This document shows, one piece after another, positions 1 through 8,341 of a DNA stretch of 64,000 nucleotides (within the stretch, counting starts at the first letter, position 1; each line of letters begins with the position of its first letter). Below the pieces are notes generated by a model. That model saw only the letters and a list, made by a program, of their open reading frames with translations, ran no database searches and was not told where the DNA came from. Both the position numbers and the translations under genes were made by a program. The stretch comes from DATARH01 sp963773625 (GTDB lineage Bacteria > Pseudomonadota > Alphaproteobacteria > ATCC43930 > CGMCC-115725): the NCBI GenBank assembly GCA_963773625.1, contig CAVZCJ010000009.1:124001-188000 (forward strand). Direction: 5' to 3'.

Positions 1-297
1 CGGCTTCGCGTAATTGGCGATGTGCCAGGAAATCTCGCCGCGCCGGGCCTGGCGTTGCGCCAGTTCCTTGGACGACAGATCGGCCATCTCGTGGATGTCG
101 GCGCCGGCCGAGAAGGCGCGCTCGCCGGCGCCGGTGATGACGACGGCCTTGATCGCGTCGTCCTCCTCGAACCCGGTCAGCGCGTCGTCCAGTTCGCGCA
201 CCAAATCGTAGCTGAGGGCATTGAGCTTGTCCGGCCGGTTGAGGGTGATAAAGCCGACCCCGTCGAGCCGCTCGCTGATGATGAATTCGTATTCCAT
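1..297 (-). CDS. Enoyl-CoA hydratase/isomerase family protein (N-terminal fragment)
   Basis: The first 99 codons of a crotonase-fold protein run off the left edge of the window; the ATG is at 295-297. The fragment shows the family's N-terminal beta hairpin (VGFITLNRPDKLNALS) followed by the oxyanion-hole segment GERAFSAGADI at about residues 60-70, both diagnostic of enoyl-CoA hydratases and isomerases that act on acyl-CoA thioesters. The catalytic glutamates lie in the missing C-terminal part, so the exact reaction cannot be assigned. It is divergent from the lyase gene at 374, with about 75 bases between the two starts. A second complete crotonase-family gene lies at 51101. Confidence 0.85.
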   Translation of the reverse strand, partial: MEYEFIISERLDGVGFITLNRPDKLNALSYDLVRELDDALTGFEEDDAIKAVVITGAGERAFSAGADIHEMADLSSKELAQRQARRGEISWHIANYAKP

Positions 298-373
298 GTC
301 CGGCGCTCCTTCCCCGGCGACGATGCCGGGTCGATAGTATCAGCCTCGGCTAGCGGCGCCAGGGAGACAGGTC

Positions 374-1202
374 ATGCGCACATTAGCGGAAAAGACCGCA
401 GCGTTTCGCGCGCTGCACGACGAACCCGGCACCTTCATCATTCCCAACCCATGGGATGCGGGGACGGCACGGTTGCTGGCTTCGTTCGGCTTCAAGGCGC
501 TGGCGACGACGAGCCTCGGCCTCGCCAACATCCATGGCCGTGGGTTTGTCAGCGCCGACGAGATCATCGAGAACGCGCGGATGATCGCCCAGGCGACCGA
601 CCTGCCGACCAACGGCGACTTGGAGAATTGCGGCGCCGACCTGCCCGAGGAGGCGGCGAAGCTGATCCCGCGCGCCAGCGCGGCAGGGCTCGCTGGCGGA
701 TCGATCGAGGATTTCACCGGCGACCGGGCGAACCCGATCTATGGCTTCAACCTCGCGGTCGAGCGGGTTTACGCGGCGGTCGAGGCGGCGAAAAAGCTGC
801 CGGTCCCGTTCGTGCTGACCGCGCGGGCCGAGCAGCTGATCCACGGCAGCACCGACCTCGACGACACGATCAAACGGCTGCAGGCGTTCGAGGCGGCCGG
901 CGCCGATGTGCTGTACGCGCCGGGCCTCAAGGACCTCGAGCACGATCCGCACCGTCGTCGCGTCGGTGTCGAAGCCGGTGAATGTGGTGATGACCCATGC
1001 CGACCCCTCGCTGACGCTCGACCAGCTGGCGGCGGTCGGGGTCAAGCGCATCAGCATCGGCGGCAGCGGCTCGCGCTTCGCGCTCAACGCGTTTATGGGC
1101 GCCGCGCGCGAGATGGCGGAGCGTGGCACCTTCACCTTTGTCGGCGAGAACCCACCGTGGAGCCAGCTGCTGGAGGCGTTCGCCAAAGGGGCGAGCTCCT
1201 AG
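374..1202 (+). CDS. Isocitrate lyase/PEP mutase family protein (one frame break)
   Basis: This is a protein of about 275 residues of the PEP mutase/isocitrate lyase superfamily (2-methylisocitrate lyase-like C-C lyases with a TIM barrel). The N-terminus IPNPWDAGTARLLASFGF, the GDLENCGAD segment and the GGSIEDFTGD segment are typical. ATG at 374 follows AGGGAGACAG. The reading frame breaks near position 940: codons up to GLKDL are in one frame and TIRTVVASVSKPVNVVMTH onward is in the next, which is repaired by removing one base. The classical isocitrate lyase KKCGH motif is absent, so it is probably one of the small family members of unknown substrate. It stands alone between a divergent enoyl-CoA hydratase and a CoA-transferase. 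Confidence 0.8.
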
Positions 1203-1208
1203 ACTGCA

Positions 1209-1360
1209 TTCTCCTCAGTGCGTCCTTCGAGGCTTCCCACCGGGTCAAGCCCGGTGGTCGCACCTCAGGATGAGGATCGACGGAGGATGGCATCATCCAA
1301 CGGCCCTCACCCTGAGGAGCCTTGCGGCGCAAGGCCTCGAAGGGTGCAGGACAGCCATCC
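1209..1360. repeat. Large imperfect inverted repeat, family C, copy 1
   Basis: The 235-base gap between the lyase and the CoA-transferase holds a structured element and no gene. GTCCTTCGAGGC near 1223 is mirrored by GCCTCGAAGGGTGC near 1333, and CACCTCAGGATGAGG near 1261 is mirrored by CCCTCACCCTGAGGAG near 1305. The inner hairpin CACCGGGTCAAGCCCGGTG is near 1240. A related half-element occurs at about 47545. This looks like a dispersed palindromic intergenic repeat. Confidence 0.65.
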
Positions 1361-1437
1361 AGCAATAGCGCCATCGGGATTTGCTTCCCCGTGCGTGGGG
1401 CGCAATATGGGCTGAGTGCCGATACGGGAGGAAGACA

Positions 1438-2580
1438 ATGGCGGGATCGCTTGATGGCATCCGAGTCTTGGAGCTGGCGCGTTACCAGGCGGGCCCGCGC
1501 GGCGGGATGATCATGTCCGACCTCGGCGCCGAGGTGATCAAGATCGAGAAGCTGGGCGGCGAGGAAACTCGCCGCTCGGAGCCGGTGGTGAAGGGCGTCA
1601 GCGTCTATTTCACCGTCTACAACCGCGGCAAGAAGAGCCTGTGCATGGATTTGCGCACGGCCAAGGGCAAGGAGATCTTCGCCGCGCTGGTCAAGACCGC
1701 CGACGTGGTGCTGGAGAATTTCCGCCCCGGCACGATGGCGCAGATGGGCTTTGCCTACGAAGACCTCTGCAAGATCAAGCCCGACATCATCCTCACCTCG
1801 GTCTCGGGGTTCGGCCAGTACGGGCCGTACCGCGAGCGGCCGGCCTTCGATCCGCTGGGCCAGGCGATGAGCGGGCTGATGGACCTCACCGGCAAGCCGG
1901 TCGGAACGCCCTTGGGCGCGGCGACCTCGCTGGTCGACCGCTACACCTCGCTGCACGCGACGATCGGCACGCTCGCCGCGCTGCACCACCGCGACAAGAC
2001 CGGCGAGGGCCAGCTGGTCGATTGCTGCCTGATGGATTCGGCGCTGACCATGGTGGAAATCCCCACCGCCTATTATCTGCTGACCGGCGAGGAAGGCGGC
2101 GAAGGCGGACGGCCGCCCTACAAGGCCAAGGACGGGCATGTCGTGATCTCCGCCTCGGGCAGCGCGATGGCGACGCGGCTGCTGCAGATCGCCACCGGCG
2201 ACAAGGAGGCCTCGGCCGCCGGCTTCACCAGCCGGGTCGGCCAGGGCGACGCACGCAAGCAGGCGGTGGCGAAATGGTGCGCCGAGAACACCGTCGATCA
2301 CATCGTCAAGACGTTGCTCGACGCCGAAATCCCGGTGGCGCCGGTCAAGACCATCCCGCAGGTCGCGGTCGACCCGCATCTGTGGGAGCGCGAGATGCTG
2401 GTGAAGATGCCCGACGCGGTCGCCGGCGAGGTGTTCGTCCCCGGCGCGACGATCAAGATGTCGAAAACCCCGGGCCGCGTCGGCCATGTGCCGGTGCCCG
2501 GCGAGCACACCGACGCGGTGCTGTCGTCGATCCTCGGCTACGACAAGGCGACGCTGGCGGCGTTGCGGCGGAGAAGGTGA
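1438..2580 (+). CDS. CaiB/BaiF (class III) CoA-transferase
   Basis: This is an intact protein of 380 residues. Family III CoA-transferases move CoA between acyl groups through an aspartyl-CoA thioester. The N-terminal LDGIRVLELARYQAGPRGG, the AEVIKIEKLGG segment, VLENFRPGTM and SVSGFGQYGP are all family signatures, and D167 in LVDRYTS lies where the catalytic aspartate (D169 in formyl-CoA transferase) is expected. The start at 1438 is chosen because GGGAGGAAG lies just upstream; an earlier in-frame start at 1381 has no such signal. Neighbouring CoA-related genes (crotonase, acyl-CoA dehydrogenases) suggest a role in activating an organic acid for degradation. The substrate is not predictable. 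Confidence 0.9.
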   Translation: MAGSLDGIRVLELARYQAGPRGGMIMSDLGAEVIKIEKLGGEETRRSEPVVKGVSVYFTVYNRGKKSLCMDLRTAKGKEIFAALVKTADVVLENFRPGTMAQMGFAYEDLCKIKPDIILTSVSGFGQYGPYRERPAFDPLGQAMSGLMDLTGKPVGTPLGAATSLVDRYTSLHATIGTLAALHHRDKTGEGQLVDCCLMDSALTMVEIPTAYYLLTGEEGGEGGRPPYKAKDGHVVISASGSAMATRLLQIATGDKEASAAGFTSRVGQGDARKQAVAKWCAENTVDHIVKTLLDAEIPVAPVKTIPQVAVDPHLWEREMLVKMPDAVAGEVFVPGATIKMSKTPGRVGHVPVPGEHTDAVLSSILGYDKATLAALRRRR

Positions 2581-2658
2581 TCGGGTAGGTGCGACGCATG
2601 ACGCAAGCGCGCGGAAAACGTGGATAAGAATAAAGTAGGAACATCGGCAGATCCTGGT

Positions 2659-2692
2659 ATACGAAAGCTGCTTCGTATGGGTGAGCTTTTTT
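2659..2692 (+). terminator. Possible terminator after the CoA-transferase
   Basis: A 7-bp perfect stem ATACGAA / TTCGTAT (2659-2665 and 2672-2678) is followed after eight bases by a run of six T at 2687-2692. The stem is short and AT-rich and the T run is displaced, so this is a weak call. Confidence 0.3.
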
Positions 2693-2807
2693 GGCTGAGC
2701 CGGAGGGAAACCGGGGAGATGCTGCGAGGCTGGCAGAAGCGGCGAGGACAGACCGAAGGCCCGCAAAGGCCTGATACCCATAGGTCGCTCGGAAGCTGAC
2801 TACCGGG

Positions 2808-3370
2808 ATGCCTGTCTTCCTCGAACGATTTGTTCTGCCACTCCTCGCCGCGGTTGTCGGTACGGTTGTGATCGCAAATATATGGACTCTTCGGATGGTC
2901 CGAAAGGGTTACCGGAGCCATCGTCTTATTTGCGCTAGCTGCCTTTGCAGCATACTTAGTCCGGCGATTCCAACGAAATAGACACCCGGCGAGGCCGATT
3001 TCCACGAAGGACCGAGCATACATCCATGAAGAGCCTTTGAACCTCGCAGGCATATATCGGACGCACACAAAGCTTCAGGCGGATAAATTAGCCGAAGAAT
3101 ATTTAGGTAACTGGATACGGATACATGGCAAATTCAATGATATTAGTGATTCGCCAAACAGAGCTCACATAAGTATGATTTACTATAAATTCAAATTAAC
3201 GAGCCCTTTCTTCCACGAGCATATGCTAATTTTTCTACAAACCGCAGATAAGGCAGGAGGTCGATTCGAGAATCTTGAAACGCGAGCAACCGATAACCGT
3301 AGATGGCAGGCTGACCGAAATCGCAGCCTACGATTTGCATCTGGAAGATGTTGAACTGGTGGACGAGTAG
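2808..3370 (+). CDS. Membrane-anchored hypothetical protein, probable OB-fold (tRNA_anti-like) C-terminus; two frame breaks
   Basis: Reading through two single-base frame shifts (near 2890 and near 3270) gives a coherent product of about 186 residues. It has two hydrophobic helices (residues about 5-25 and 32-50, the latter VTGAIVLFALAAFAAYLV) and a short basic linker. A soluble domain follows, beginning LNLAGIYRTHTKLQADKLAEEY and LGNWIRIHGKFNDIS, and ending TEIAAYDLHLEDVELVDE. The pattern of polar helix, then a G-x-W-I-x-I-x-G strand, then a final strand with a terminal acidic pair resembles the tRNA_anti-like OB-fold domains of bacterial membrane proteins. That assignment rests on pattern only. 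The gene lies in a segment clearly lower in GC than the surroundings, suggesting acquisition. Function is unknown. Confidence 0.55.
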
Positions 3371-3421
3371 TTCAAGACAGAAGCAGCAGTCTAAGTTGAA
3401 ACTACTCGGGAGAACAAAGCC

Positions 3422-4060
3422 GTGAAGGGAAGTTACCCCCGCACCGTCACCCTCTACACCGACTACAAAAGCCCTTACGCCTACCTGGCGAAGGACCCGG
3501 CCTATGCGCTCGAAGCGATACCGGGCGTGCGGCTCGACATCCTGCCCTATGTGCTGAACATCCCCGATTTTCTCGGCTCGGCGAAGCTGGATGCGGCGGG
3601 CAACGTCGTCGAGGAGCAGCGCAGCGCGCATCAGTGGCGGCGGGTCAAATACAGCTACATGGATTGCCGGCGGCAGGCGCGCAAACGCGGGCTGACCATC
3701 CGCGGCACGGTCAAGATCTGGGACACGATGCTCGGCGCGTGCGGCCTGCTATGGGCCAAGCGCCAGGGCGATGCGATGATGCGCGGCTATCACGACCGCG
3801 TCTTCGAACGCTTCTGGAAGCGGGAGCTCGACATCGAGGACATCGCGGTGGTGACAGCGGTGTTGGCGGAGGCCGGCGCCGACACCGCCGGGTTCGCCGC
3901 TTACGCGGCCGCGGAAGGGCCGGCAGAGGTCGACCAGATACGGCTGGCTGCGGAGGAAGCCGGGGTGTTCGGCACGCCAACCTTCGTCATCGACGGCGAA
4001 CTCTTCTGGGGCAGCGAACACCTGCCCGACATTAGGGAGAGGCTGGCGCCCGGGCGCTAG
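3422..4060 (+). CDS. 2-hydroxychromene-2-carboxylate isomerase/DsbA-family protein
   Basis: This protein of 212 residues has the thioredoxin-plus-helical-insert architecture of the HCCA isomerase (NahD)/DsbA family. The N-terminal DYKSPYAYLAKDPAYAL contains the S-P-Y-A-Y-L motif in which serine replaces the redox cysteine, as in glutathione-dependent isomerases of naphthalene catabolism. The C-terminal GVFGTPTFVIDGELFWGSE carries the cis-proline and the family's GVFG-P-F motif. The start is GTG at 3422, preceded by GGGAG. It converges on, and overlaps by 29 bases, the membrane protein gene on the other strand. In bacteria outside naphthalene pathways such proteins are glutathione-dependent isomerases of unknown substrate. 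Confidence 0.87.
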   Translation: MKGSYPRTVTLYTDYKSPYAYLAKDPAYALEAIPGVRLDILPYVLNIPDFLGSAKLDAAGNVVEEQRSAHQWRRVKYSYMDCRRQARKRGLTIRGTVKIWDTMLGACGLLWAKRQGDAMMRGYHDRVFERFWKRELDIEDIAVVTAVLAEAGADTAGFAAYAAAEGPAEVDQIRLAAEEAGVFGTPTFVIDGELFWGSEHLPDIRERLAPGR

Positions 4061-4769
4061 GCCGGGCGGGGGTCGTCCACCAAATCCACAGCGCCGCGAC
4101 GATCAACAAGCCGAAGGCGATCGGCCCGTGCGGGCTGGCGTGGCTGGTCTGCAATTCCCAACCGAAACCGACGAGCAAGAGCAAGGCCGGCCACGGCGCC
4201 TTGCGCGCCAGCAGCAAGGCGAGCGCACCGGCGACCGTGGCGACGAAAATCGCCCAGGAGCCGGTCAGGCTGATAAACGAGCCGACCCCGCCGATCCAGC
4301 GGTCCTGCCAGTTGGTGTCGAGCAAGAGCTTGATCCCGGCGACCTGATCGGCGCTGAGCTGGCCCGCAGCGGCGAGCCGCTCGGTGTTGATGATCGAGCG
4401 CGCCAGGCCGAAGCCGCCGATCGCGTCGAGCGCGGTGTAGTAGATCAGGAAGACAAAGGTCGCGCCGCGCGAAACGCACGCCAAAACCGAAGCAAGCAGG
4501 CCGTCGGCGCGCCCGACCCGGCCGATGAGCAGCCACAAGCCGACCGCGACAAACCCGACCAGCGGGGTCTGGATCATGTGCATGCGGAACCACCAACCCG
4601 GCCCCGGATAGGCGAACGCGTGGTATTGCGGGTCGTAGGGCTGCGGCCGCGAGAGGAACTCGTACATCCCGGGATGAGCGGTGAAGCCCGCCGGGTGAAA
4701 CAGCTCGATACCGAGGAGCACCGCCGGCGCGACGACCAGGCATGCCAGAAAGACGGGCTGCAGCCTCAT
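4032..4769 (-). CDS. Multi-pass membrane protein of unknown function
   Basis: This protein of 245 residues has about six hydrophobic segments: an N-terminal signal-anchor-like stretch (VFLACLVVAPAVLLGIELF), then GFVAVGLWLLIG, a central segment around FVFLIYYTALDAIGGFG, and three C-terminal helices ending in PIAFGLLIVAALWIWW. I do not recognise a family. The ATG overlaps the stop of the acyl-CoA dehydrogenase upstream (ATGA), so the two are translationally coupled. The 3' end overlaps the convergent isomerase gene by 29 bases. Confidence 0.75.
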   Translation of the reverse strand: MRLQPVFLACLVVAPAVLLGIELFHPAGFTAHPGMYEFLSRPQPYDPQYHAFAYPGPGWWFRMHMIQTPLVGFVAVGLWLLIGRVGRADGLLASVLACVSRGATFVFLIYYTALDAIGGFGLARSIINTERLAAAGQLSADQVAGIKLLLDTNWQDRWIGGVGSFISLTGSWAIFVATVAGALALLLARKAPWPALLLLVGFGWELQTSHASPHGPIAFGLLIVAALWIWWTTPARPSARAPASP

Positions 4770-5902
4770 GCAATCTGGGCGGCGAGCTTCGACAAATGGT
4801 AGCCGGTGTCACCGAAGCTGTGCTCGATGACCATGCAGCGGCGGAAATAATGGCCGACCGCGTATTCCTCGGTCATGCCGATGCCGCCGTGGAGTTGCAC
4901 CGCGTTCTGCGAGACGAAGCGCGCCGCCTGGCCGACCCCGACCTTGGCCGTCGAGAGGTCGTGAGCGCGCTGCGCGGCGTTGTCGTCGTCGATCATGATG
5001 GCCGCCAGCATCGCGAGAGAGCGGCCCTGCTCCAGCGACATCATCATCTCGGTGGCGCGGTGCTGCAGCGCCTGGTTCTCGCCGATTGCCTTCCCGAATT
5101 GCACCCGCGTCTTCATGTACTCGATGGTCATTGCCAGCATGGTTTCCATCGTGCCGACCGCCTCGGCGCAGGTCGCGGCGATGCCCGCCTCGACGACGCG
5201 CTCGATGGTGGCGAGGCCCTGCCCCGGCTCGCCCAGCGCATTGCCCGCCGGAACCTCAACCCCGGAGAGTGCGAGATCGGCGGCGCCCATGCCGTCGCGC
5301 ATCTTGTAGGTGCGCCGCGCCACGCCATTGGCTCTGGCGTCGACCAGAAACAGGCCGATACCGTCCGGGTCATGGCGCTCGCCCGCGATGCGGGCGCTGA
5401 CGACCAGCCGGTCGGCGCTGTCGCCATGCACGACGACGCTCTTCGCGCCGTCGAGCCGCCAGCCGCTCGCGGTCTTCGTCGCCGCGGTCAGCACGTCGTT
5501 GAGGTCGTAACGCGCCTGCCGCTCGCCGTGGGCAAAGGCGAGCCGCAGGCTGCCATCGGCGATCTGCGGCACCAGCGCTGCCTTCTGCGCGGCGCTGCCG
5601 GCGAGGCGCAGCGCCGTGCCGGCCAGCACTACCGTCGCCAGGTAAGGCTCGAGCGCGATTACCCGGCCGAGCGCCTCCATGACCACCATGCTCTCGACCC
5701 CGCCGCCGCCGAACCCGCCGTGCTCCTCAGCGAACGGCAGGCCCAGAAGGCCGAGCTCGGCGTATTGCGCCCACATCGCGGGGCTGAACCCCTCCGCCTC
5801 GGCGAGGTAGGTCTTGCGCTTGTCGAAGCCGTAGCTGTCGCCGAGCAGCCGGTCGAGGCTCTCGCGCAGGAGGCGCTGCTCTTCGGTGTATTCGAAATCC
5901 AT
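4766..5902 (-). CDS. Acyl-CoA dehydrogenase family protein
   Basis: This is an intact 378-residue flavoprotein of the acyl-CoA dehydrogenase family, which oxidises acyl-CoAs at C2-C3 using FAD and an electron-transfer flavoprotein. The N-terminal helical domain begins MDFEYTEEQRLLRESL. The middle domain includes KMRDGMGAADLALSGVEVP. The C-terminal helical domain has TRVQFGKAIGENQALQH and the signature LHGGIGMTEEYAVGHYFRR near residues 340-358. It shares an operon with the downstream membrane protein (ATGA overlap) and lies head-to-tail with a second acyl-CoA dehydrogenase at 6021. Similar pairs are known as heterotetrameric enzymes in steroid and side-chain catabolism; that pairing here is inference. 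Confidence 0.92.
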   Translation of the reverse strand: MDFEYTEEQRLLRESLDRLLGDSYGFDKRKTYLAEAEGFSPAMWAQYAELGLLGLPFAEEHGGFGGGGVESMVVMEALGRVIALEPYLATVVLAGTALRLAGSAAQKAALVPQIADGSLRLAFAHGERQARYDLNDVLTAATKTASGWRLDGAKSVVVHGDSADRLVVSARIAGERHDPDGIGLFLVDARANGVARRTYKMRDGMGAADLALSGVEVPAGNALGEPGQGLATIERVVEAGIAATCAEAVGTMETMLAMTIEYMKTRVQFGKAIGENQALQHRATEMMMSLEQGRSLAMLAAIMIDDDNAAQRAHDLSTAKVGVGQAARFVSQNAVQLHGGIGMTEEYAVGHYFRRCMVIEHSFGDTGYHLSKLAAQIA

Positions 5903-5930
5903 GTGCGACGATCCCGGTCATTAGAGGATT

Positions 5931-6011
5931 TCGTCATTCCCGCGAAGGCGGGAATCCAGGGCAACCGCATAACCGCCCGCCCCTAGACCCCCGCCTGCGC
6001 GGGGGTGACGA
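5931..6011. repeat. Palindromic intergenic repeat, family A, copy 1
   Basis: This is an 81-bp element with TCGTCA at the left end and TGACGA at the right. It contains two GC-rich hairpins, ATTCCCGCGAAGGCGGGAAT and CCCCCGCCTGCGCGGGGG, separated by a short spacer. It lies between the two acyl-CoA dehydrogenase genes. Related copies are at about 9075, 13401, 14522, 39790 and 53732. Confidence 0.85.
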
Positions 6012-6020
6012 GGGGAAGGC

Positions 6021-7226
6021 CTAAAGTCCCAGCACCGCCTTCGACACGATGTTCTTCATGATCTCGTTGGTGCCGCCATAGATCGAGGCGGCGCGCAGCA
6101 TCAGGTAGTTGCGCGTGGTTTCGGTCGCCCAGGCGGGGCCGAGCTCGGGCTCGTTGGAGAGCGCGGCCAGCTCCTGCGCCCAGTCGGGCATCGACAGCGG
6201 GCCGCCGACATCCATCACCATCTCGGTCGTCGATTGCAGAAGCTCGGTGCCCTTGATCTTGAGCACCGAGGTGAGCGGATCGGGTTTGCCGTCGCGCGCC
6301 TTATCGTGCGCCGAGACAACGCGCAGCTGGGTGATCTCGAGCGCCTTGATGTCGACCTCGAACTGCGCGACGCGCCGGCGGAATTCCGGATCCTCGATCA
6401 GCGGCCGGCCATTCTGCATGACGTCGCCGGCTTTCTCCTTGGCGGTCTTGACCCGCTCCTTCGAACGGCCGACCCGGGCGATGCCGGTACGCTCGTTGCC
6501 GAGCAGGAACTTGGCGACATCCCAGCCCTTGTTCTCCGGCCCGACGCGCATGCTGACCGGCACCTTGACGTCGTCGAAAAACACTTCGTTCAGGTGGTGC
6601 GTGCCGTCGATCGAGATGATCGGCCGCACCGTGATCCCCGGCGTCTTCATGTCGACCAGCAGAAACGAAATGCCTTCCTGCCGCTTTGGCGCGTCGGGGT
6701 TGGTGCGCACCAACAGGAAACACCAATCCGCCATGTGCGCGGTCGAGGTCCAGATCTTCTGGCCGTTGACGACATAGTCGTCGCCGACCCGTTTCGCAGC
6801 GGTCTTCAGGGCGGCAAGGTCGGAGCCGGCGCCCGGCTCGGAGAAGCCCTGGCACCACCAATCGTCGACATTGGCGGCGCGCGGCAGGAAGCGCTTTTTC
6901 TGCTCGTCGGTGCCGAACTGGATCAGCACCGGCCCGATCATGGTGACATTGAACACCTGCATGTCGGGCGCCGGACACATCTGGTTCTCTTCGAGGAACA
7001 TCATCCGCTGCACCGGCGTCCAACCAGGACCGCCCCATTCCTTGGGCCAGCTATAGGCCGCCCAGTGCTTCTTGTTGAGGATGCGCTGCCAGCGGATCGT
7101 GTCTTCCTTTTCGGCGCCATAGCCGAGCCGCATCTTGTCGCGGATATCGATCGGCAGGTTGTCGCGAATGAAGGCGCGCAACTCGTCGCGAAACGCGATT
7201 TCGTCGGCGCTGAAGCGAAGATCCAT
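6021..7226 (-). CDS. Acyl-CoA dehydrogenase family protein
   Basis: This is an intact 401-residue acyl-CoA dehydrogenase. It begins MDLRFSADEIAFRDELRAF; the frame stays open further upstream, but the ATG at 7226 is the family start and the upstream part is antisense to the diiron gene. The substrate/FAD region WWCQGFSEPGAGSDLAALKT and the C-terminal ASIYGGTNEIMKNIVSKAVLGL are diagnostic. It is close in type to the long acyl-CoA dehydrogenases of steroid and terpenoid degradation. It is divergent from the diiron/ferredoxin operon at 7350, with a palindrome between, so shared regulation is plausible. It differs clearly from the neighbour at 4766, so the two are not a recent duplication. Confidence 0.92.
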   Translation of the reverse strand: MDLRFSADEIAFRDELRAFIRDNLPIDIRDKMRLGYGAEKEDTIRWQRILNKKHWAAYSWPKEWGGPGWTPVQRMMFLEENQMCPAPDMQVFNVTMIGPVLIQFGTDEQKKRFLPRAANVDDWWCQGFSEPGAGSDLAALKTAAKRVGDDYVVNGQKIWTSTAHMADWCFLLVRTNPDAPKRQEGISFLLVDMKTPGITVRPIISIDGTHHLNEVFFDDVKVPVSMRVGPENKGWDVAKFLLGNERTGIARVGRSKERVKTAKEKAGDVMQNGRPLIEDPEFRRRVAQFEVDIKALEITQLRVVSAHDKARDGKPDPLTSVLKIKGTELLQSTTEMVMDVGGPLSMPDWAQELAALSNEPELGPAWATETTRNYLMLRAASIYGGTNEIMKNIVSKAVLGL

Positions 7227-7285
7227 GTGCTCGTCCTCCCCACCGCATCGGCGACAACGCCGCGGGACCTGCTGTCTACATCGGA

Positions 7286-7310
7286 ATGCCCCTTCGACCA
7301 AGAGGGGCAT
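7286..7310. promoter_or_regulatory. Palindrome in divergent promoter region
   Basis: ATGCCCCT (7286-7293) and AGGGGCAT (7303-7310) form a perfect 8-bp inverted repeat with a 9-base spacer, 40 bases before the ATG of the first diiron gene and 60 bases before the divergent acyl-CoA dehydrogenase. A shorter pair CGGTG / CACCG follows directly. The position and spacing fit a dimeric repressor operator, but no regulator gene is nearby. Confidence 0.45.
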
Positions 7311-7349
7311 CGGTGCTAGCCTCACCGCAACAACAGCGAGGGGCACGGG

Positions 7350-8084
7350 ATGCGTGACCTTCCGGGGAAGGCGCTGGCGCAGGAGCTGATCGGCAAGAGC
7401 CTCGACGCCGCTCGCGCGACGCCGATGGAGGATGTGATCGCAGTCGGCAATGGCGGGCTCGACGCCGGCGCCGCACACCGCCTCGTCGGCCGGCTCTGGG
7501 CGCTCGAACGGATGTTCTATTACATCTATGGCGGCTGGGGTCAGGGGCTCGAAATGAACGACTTCCCGCCCTCGGTCAAATACCTGTTTTCCAAGCAGAT
7601 CGTCGACGAGTCGACGCACGAGATGCTGTACATGGATTTGCTGCTGAAGAAGGGCTTCATCGGCAGCCAGAAGGCGGCGTTCGCCGACCCGGCCTGCGCG
7701 TTTTCGGTCAATTCGTCGCTCGCCTATTACGTTTTCTCGCTGCGCAACTTGGCGACCTACCCGCATACGATCCGCATCGCCGCGCTCAATCTCGGCCCGA
7801 AGATTTTGGAGCAGGGCTGGATGGAGGCGCTGGCCGAGGCGACGGACGATACCGAGCTCAAAGGCGCGTTCGCCAGCCAGGCGGTCGAGAACCAGAGCCA
7901 CATCAATATGGGCCGCCGCATCGTCGAGGAATTCATCGAAAAGCCTGTCGACGCCGAGCTGGCGCGCTGGGCGGTCGGCATCGCGACCCGCGACTACCGC
8001 CGCTATCTGCAGGAGGTCGCCGATATCGCGCTTGGCCGACCCCTTACCGCACCGACGCCGCCGCGCGTTCGCGTGATGGATTGA
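7350..8084 (+). CDS. Ferritin-like diiron-type protein A
   Basis: This protein of 244 residues is mostly helical. It has a carboxylate/histidine set arranged as in ferritin-like diiron proteins: E53 in ALERMF, E87 and H90 in VDESTHEM, E154 in KILEQGW, and E180 with H184 in VENQSH. The last pair is spaced i,i+4 rather than the usual ExxH. The length and helix order suit a four-helix-bundle oxygenase or oxidase rather than a storage ferritin. ATG at 7350 follows GCGAGGGGCACGGG. The next gene, a 4Fe-4S ferredoxin, starts 11 bases downstream, so an electron donor is encoded with it. I do not recognise a named enzyme; diiron binding and oxygenase activity are inference. Confidence 0.65.
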   Translation: MRDLPGKALAQELIGKSLDAARATPMEDVIAVGNGGLDAGAAHRLVGRLWALERMFYYIYGGWGQGLEMNDFPPSVKYLFSKQIVDESTHEMLYMDLLLKKGFIGSQKAAFADPACAFSVNSSLAYYVFSLRNLATYPHTIRIAALNLGPKILEQGWMEALAEATDDTELKGAFASQAVENQSHINMGRRIVEEFIEKPVDAELARWAVGIATRDYRRYLQEVADIALGRPLTAPTPPRVRVMD

Positions 8085-8095
8085 GGGAGACCGCG

Positions 8096-8341
8096 ATGCT
8101 CAAGGTCGATCACGAGCGCTGCACCGAATGCCGCATGTGCTACATCGTCTGCCGCGAACTCGACATCAACGCGGTCTATGTCGCGCTAGAGGCGCTGCAC
8201 CGCATCGAGATCGACCCGGATGCCTGCACCTATCCCGGTTGCACCGCGTGTCTGATGTATTGCCCGGCCGCCGGCTCGATCGTCGAGATCGACAGCGGCC
8301 GCTCGATGGTCCCGCCGCCAGCCGAAGCGTGGAGAAGCTGA
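8096..8341 (+). CDS. Small 4Fe-4S ferredoxin A
   Basis: This protein of 81 residues has two cysteine clusters. The first, CTECRMCYIVC, is a standard CxxCxxCxxxC motif near residues 9-19. The second, CTYPGCTACLMYCP, has four residues between its first two cysteines instead of two, an unusual variant. It is likely a one-electron carrier. It sits between the two ferritin-like genes, 11 bases after A and with its TGA touching the ATG of B (TGAATG), so all three are co-translated. The most economical reading is that it feeds electrons to one or both diiron proteins. Confidence 0.82.
   Translation: MLKVDHERCTECRMCYIVCRELDINAVYVALEALHRIEIDPDACTYPGCTACLMYCPAAGSIVEIDSGRSMVPPPAEAWRS

Noticed and set aside
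2538..3068. A 176-residue minus-strand gene in the low-GC island
   Set aside because: Its translation lacks domain features, while the plus strand gives a coherent membrane/OB-fold protein across corrected frames.
6021..7901. An extra 225-residue N-terminal domain on the acyl-CoA dehydrogenase at 6021
   Set aside because: The extension is antisense to the diiron gene at 7350 and lacks any domain signal, and the family starts at the ATG at 7226.
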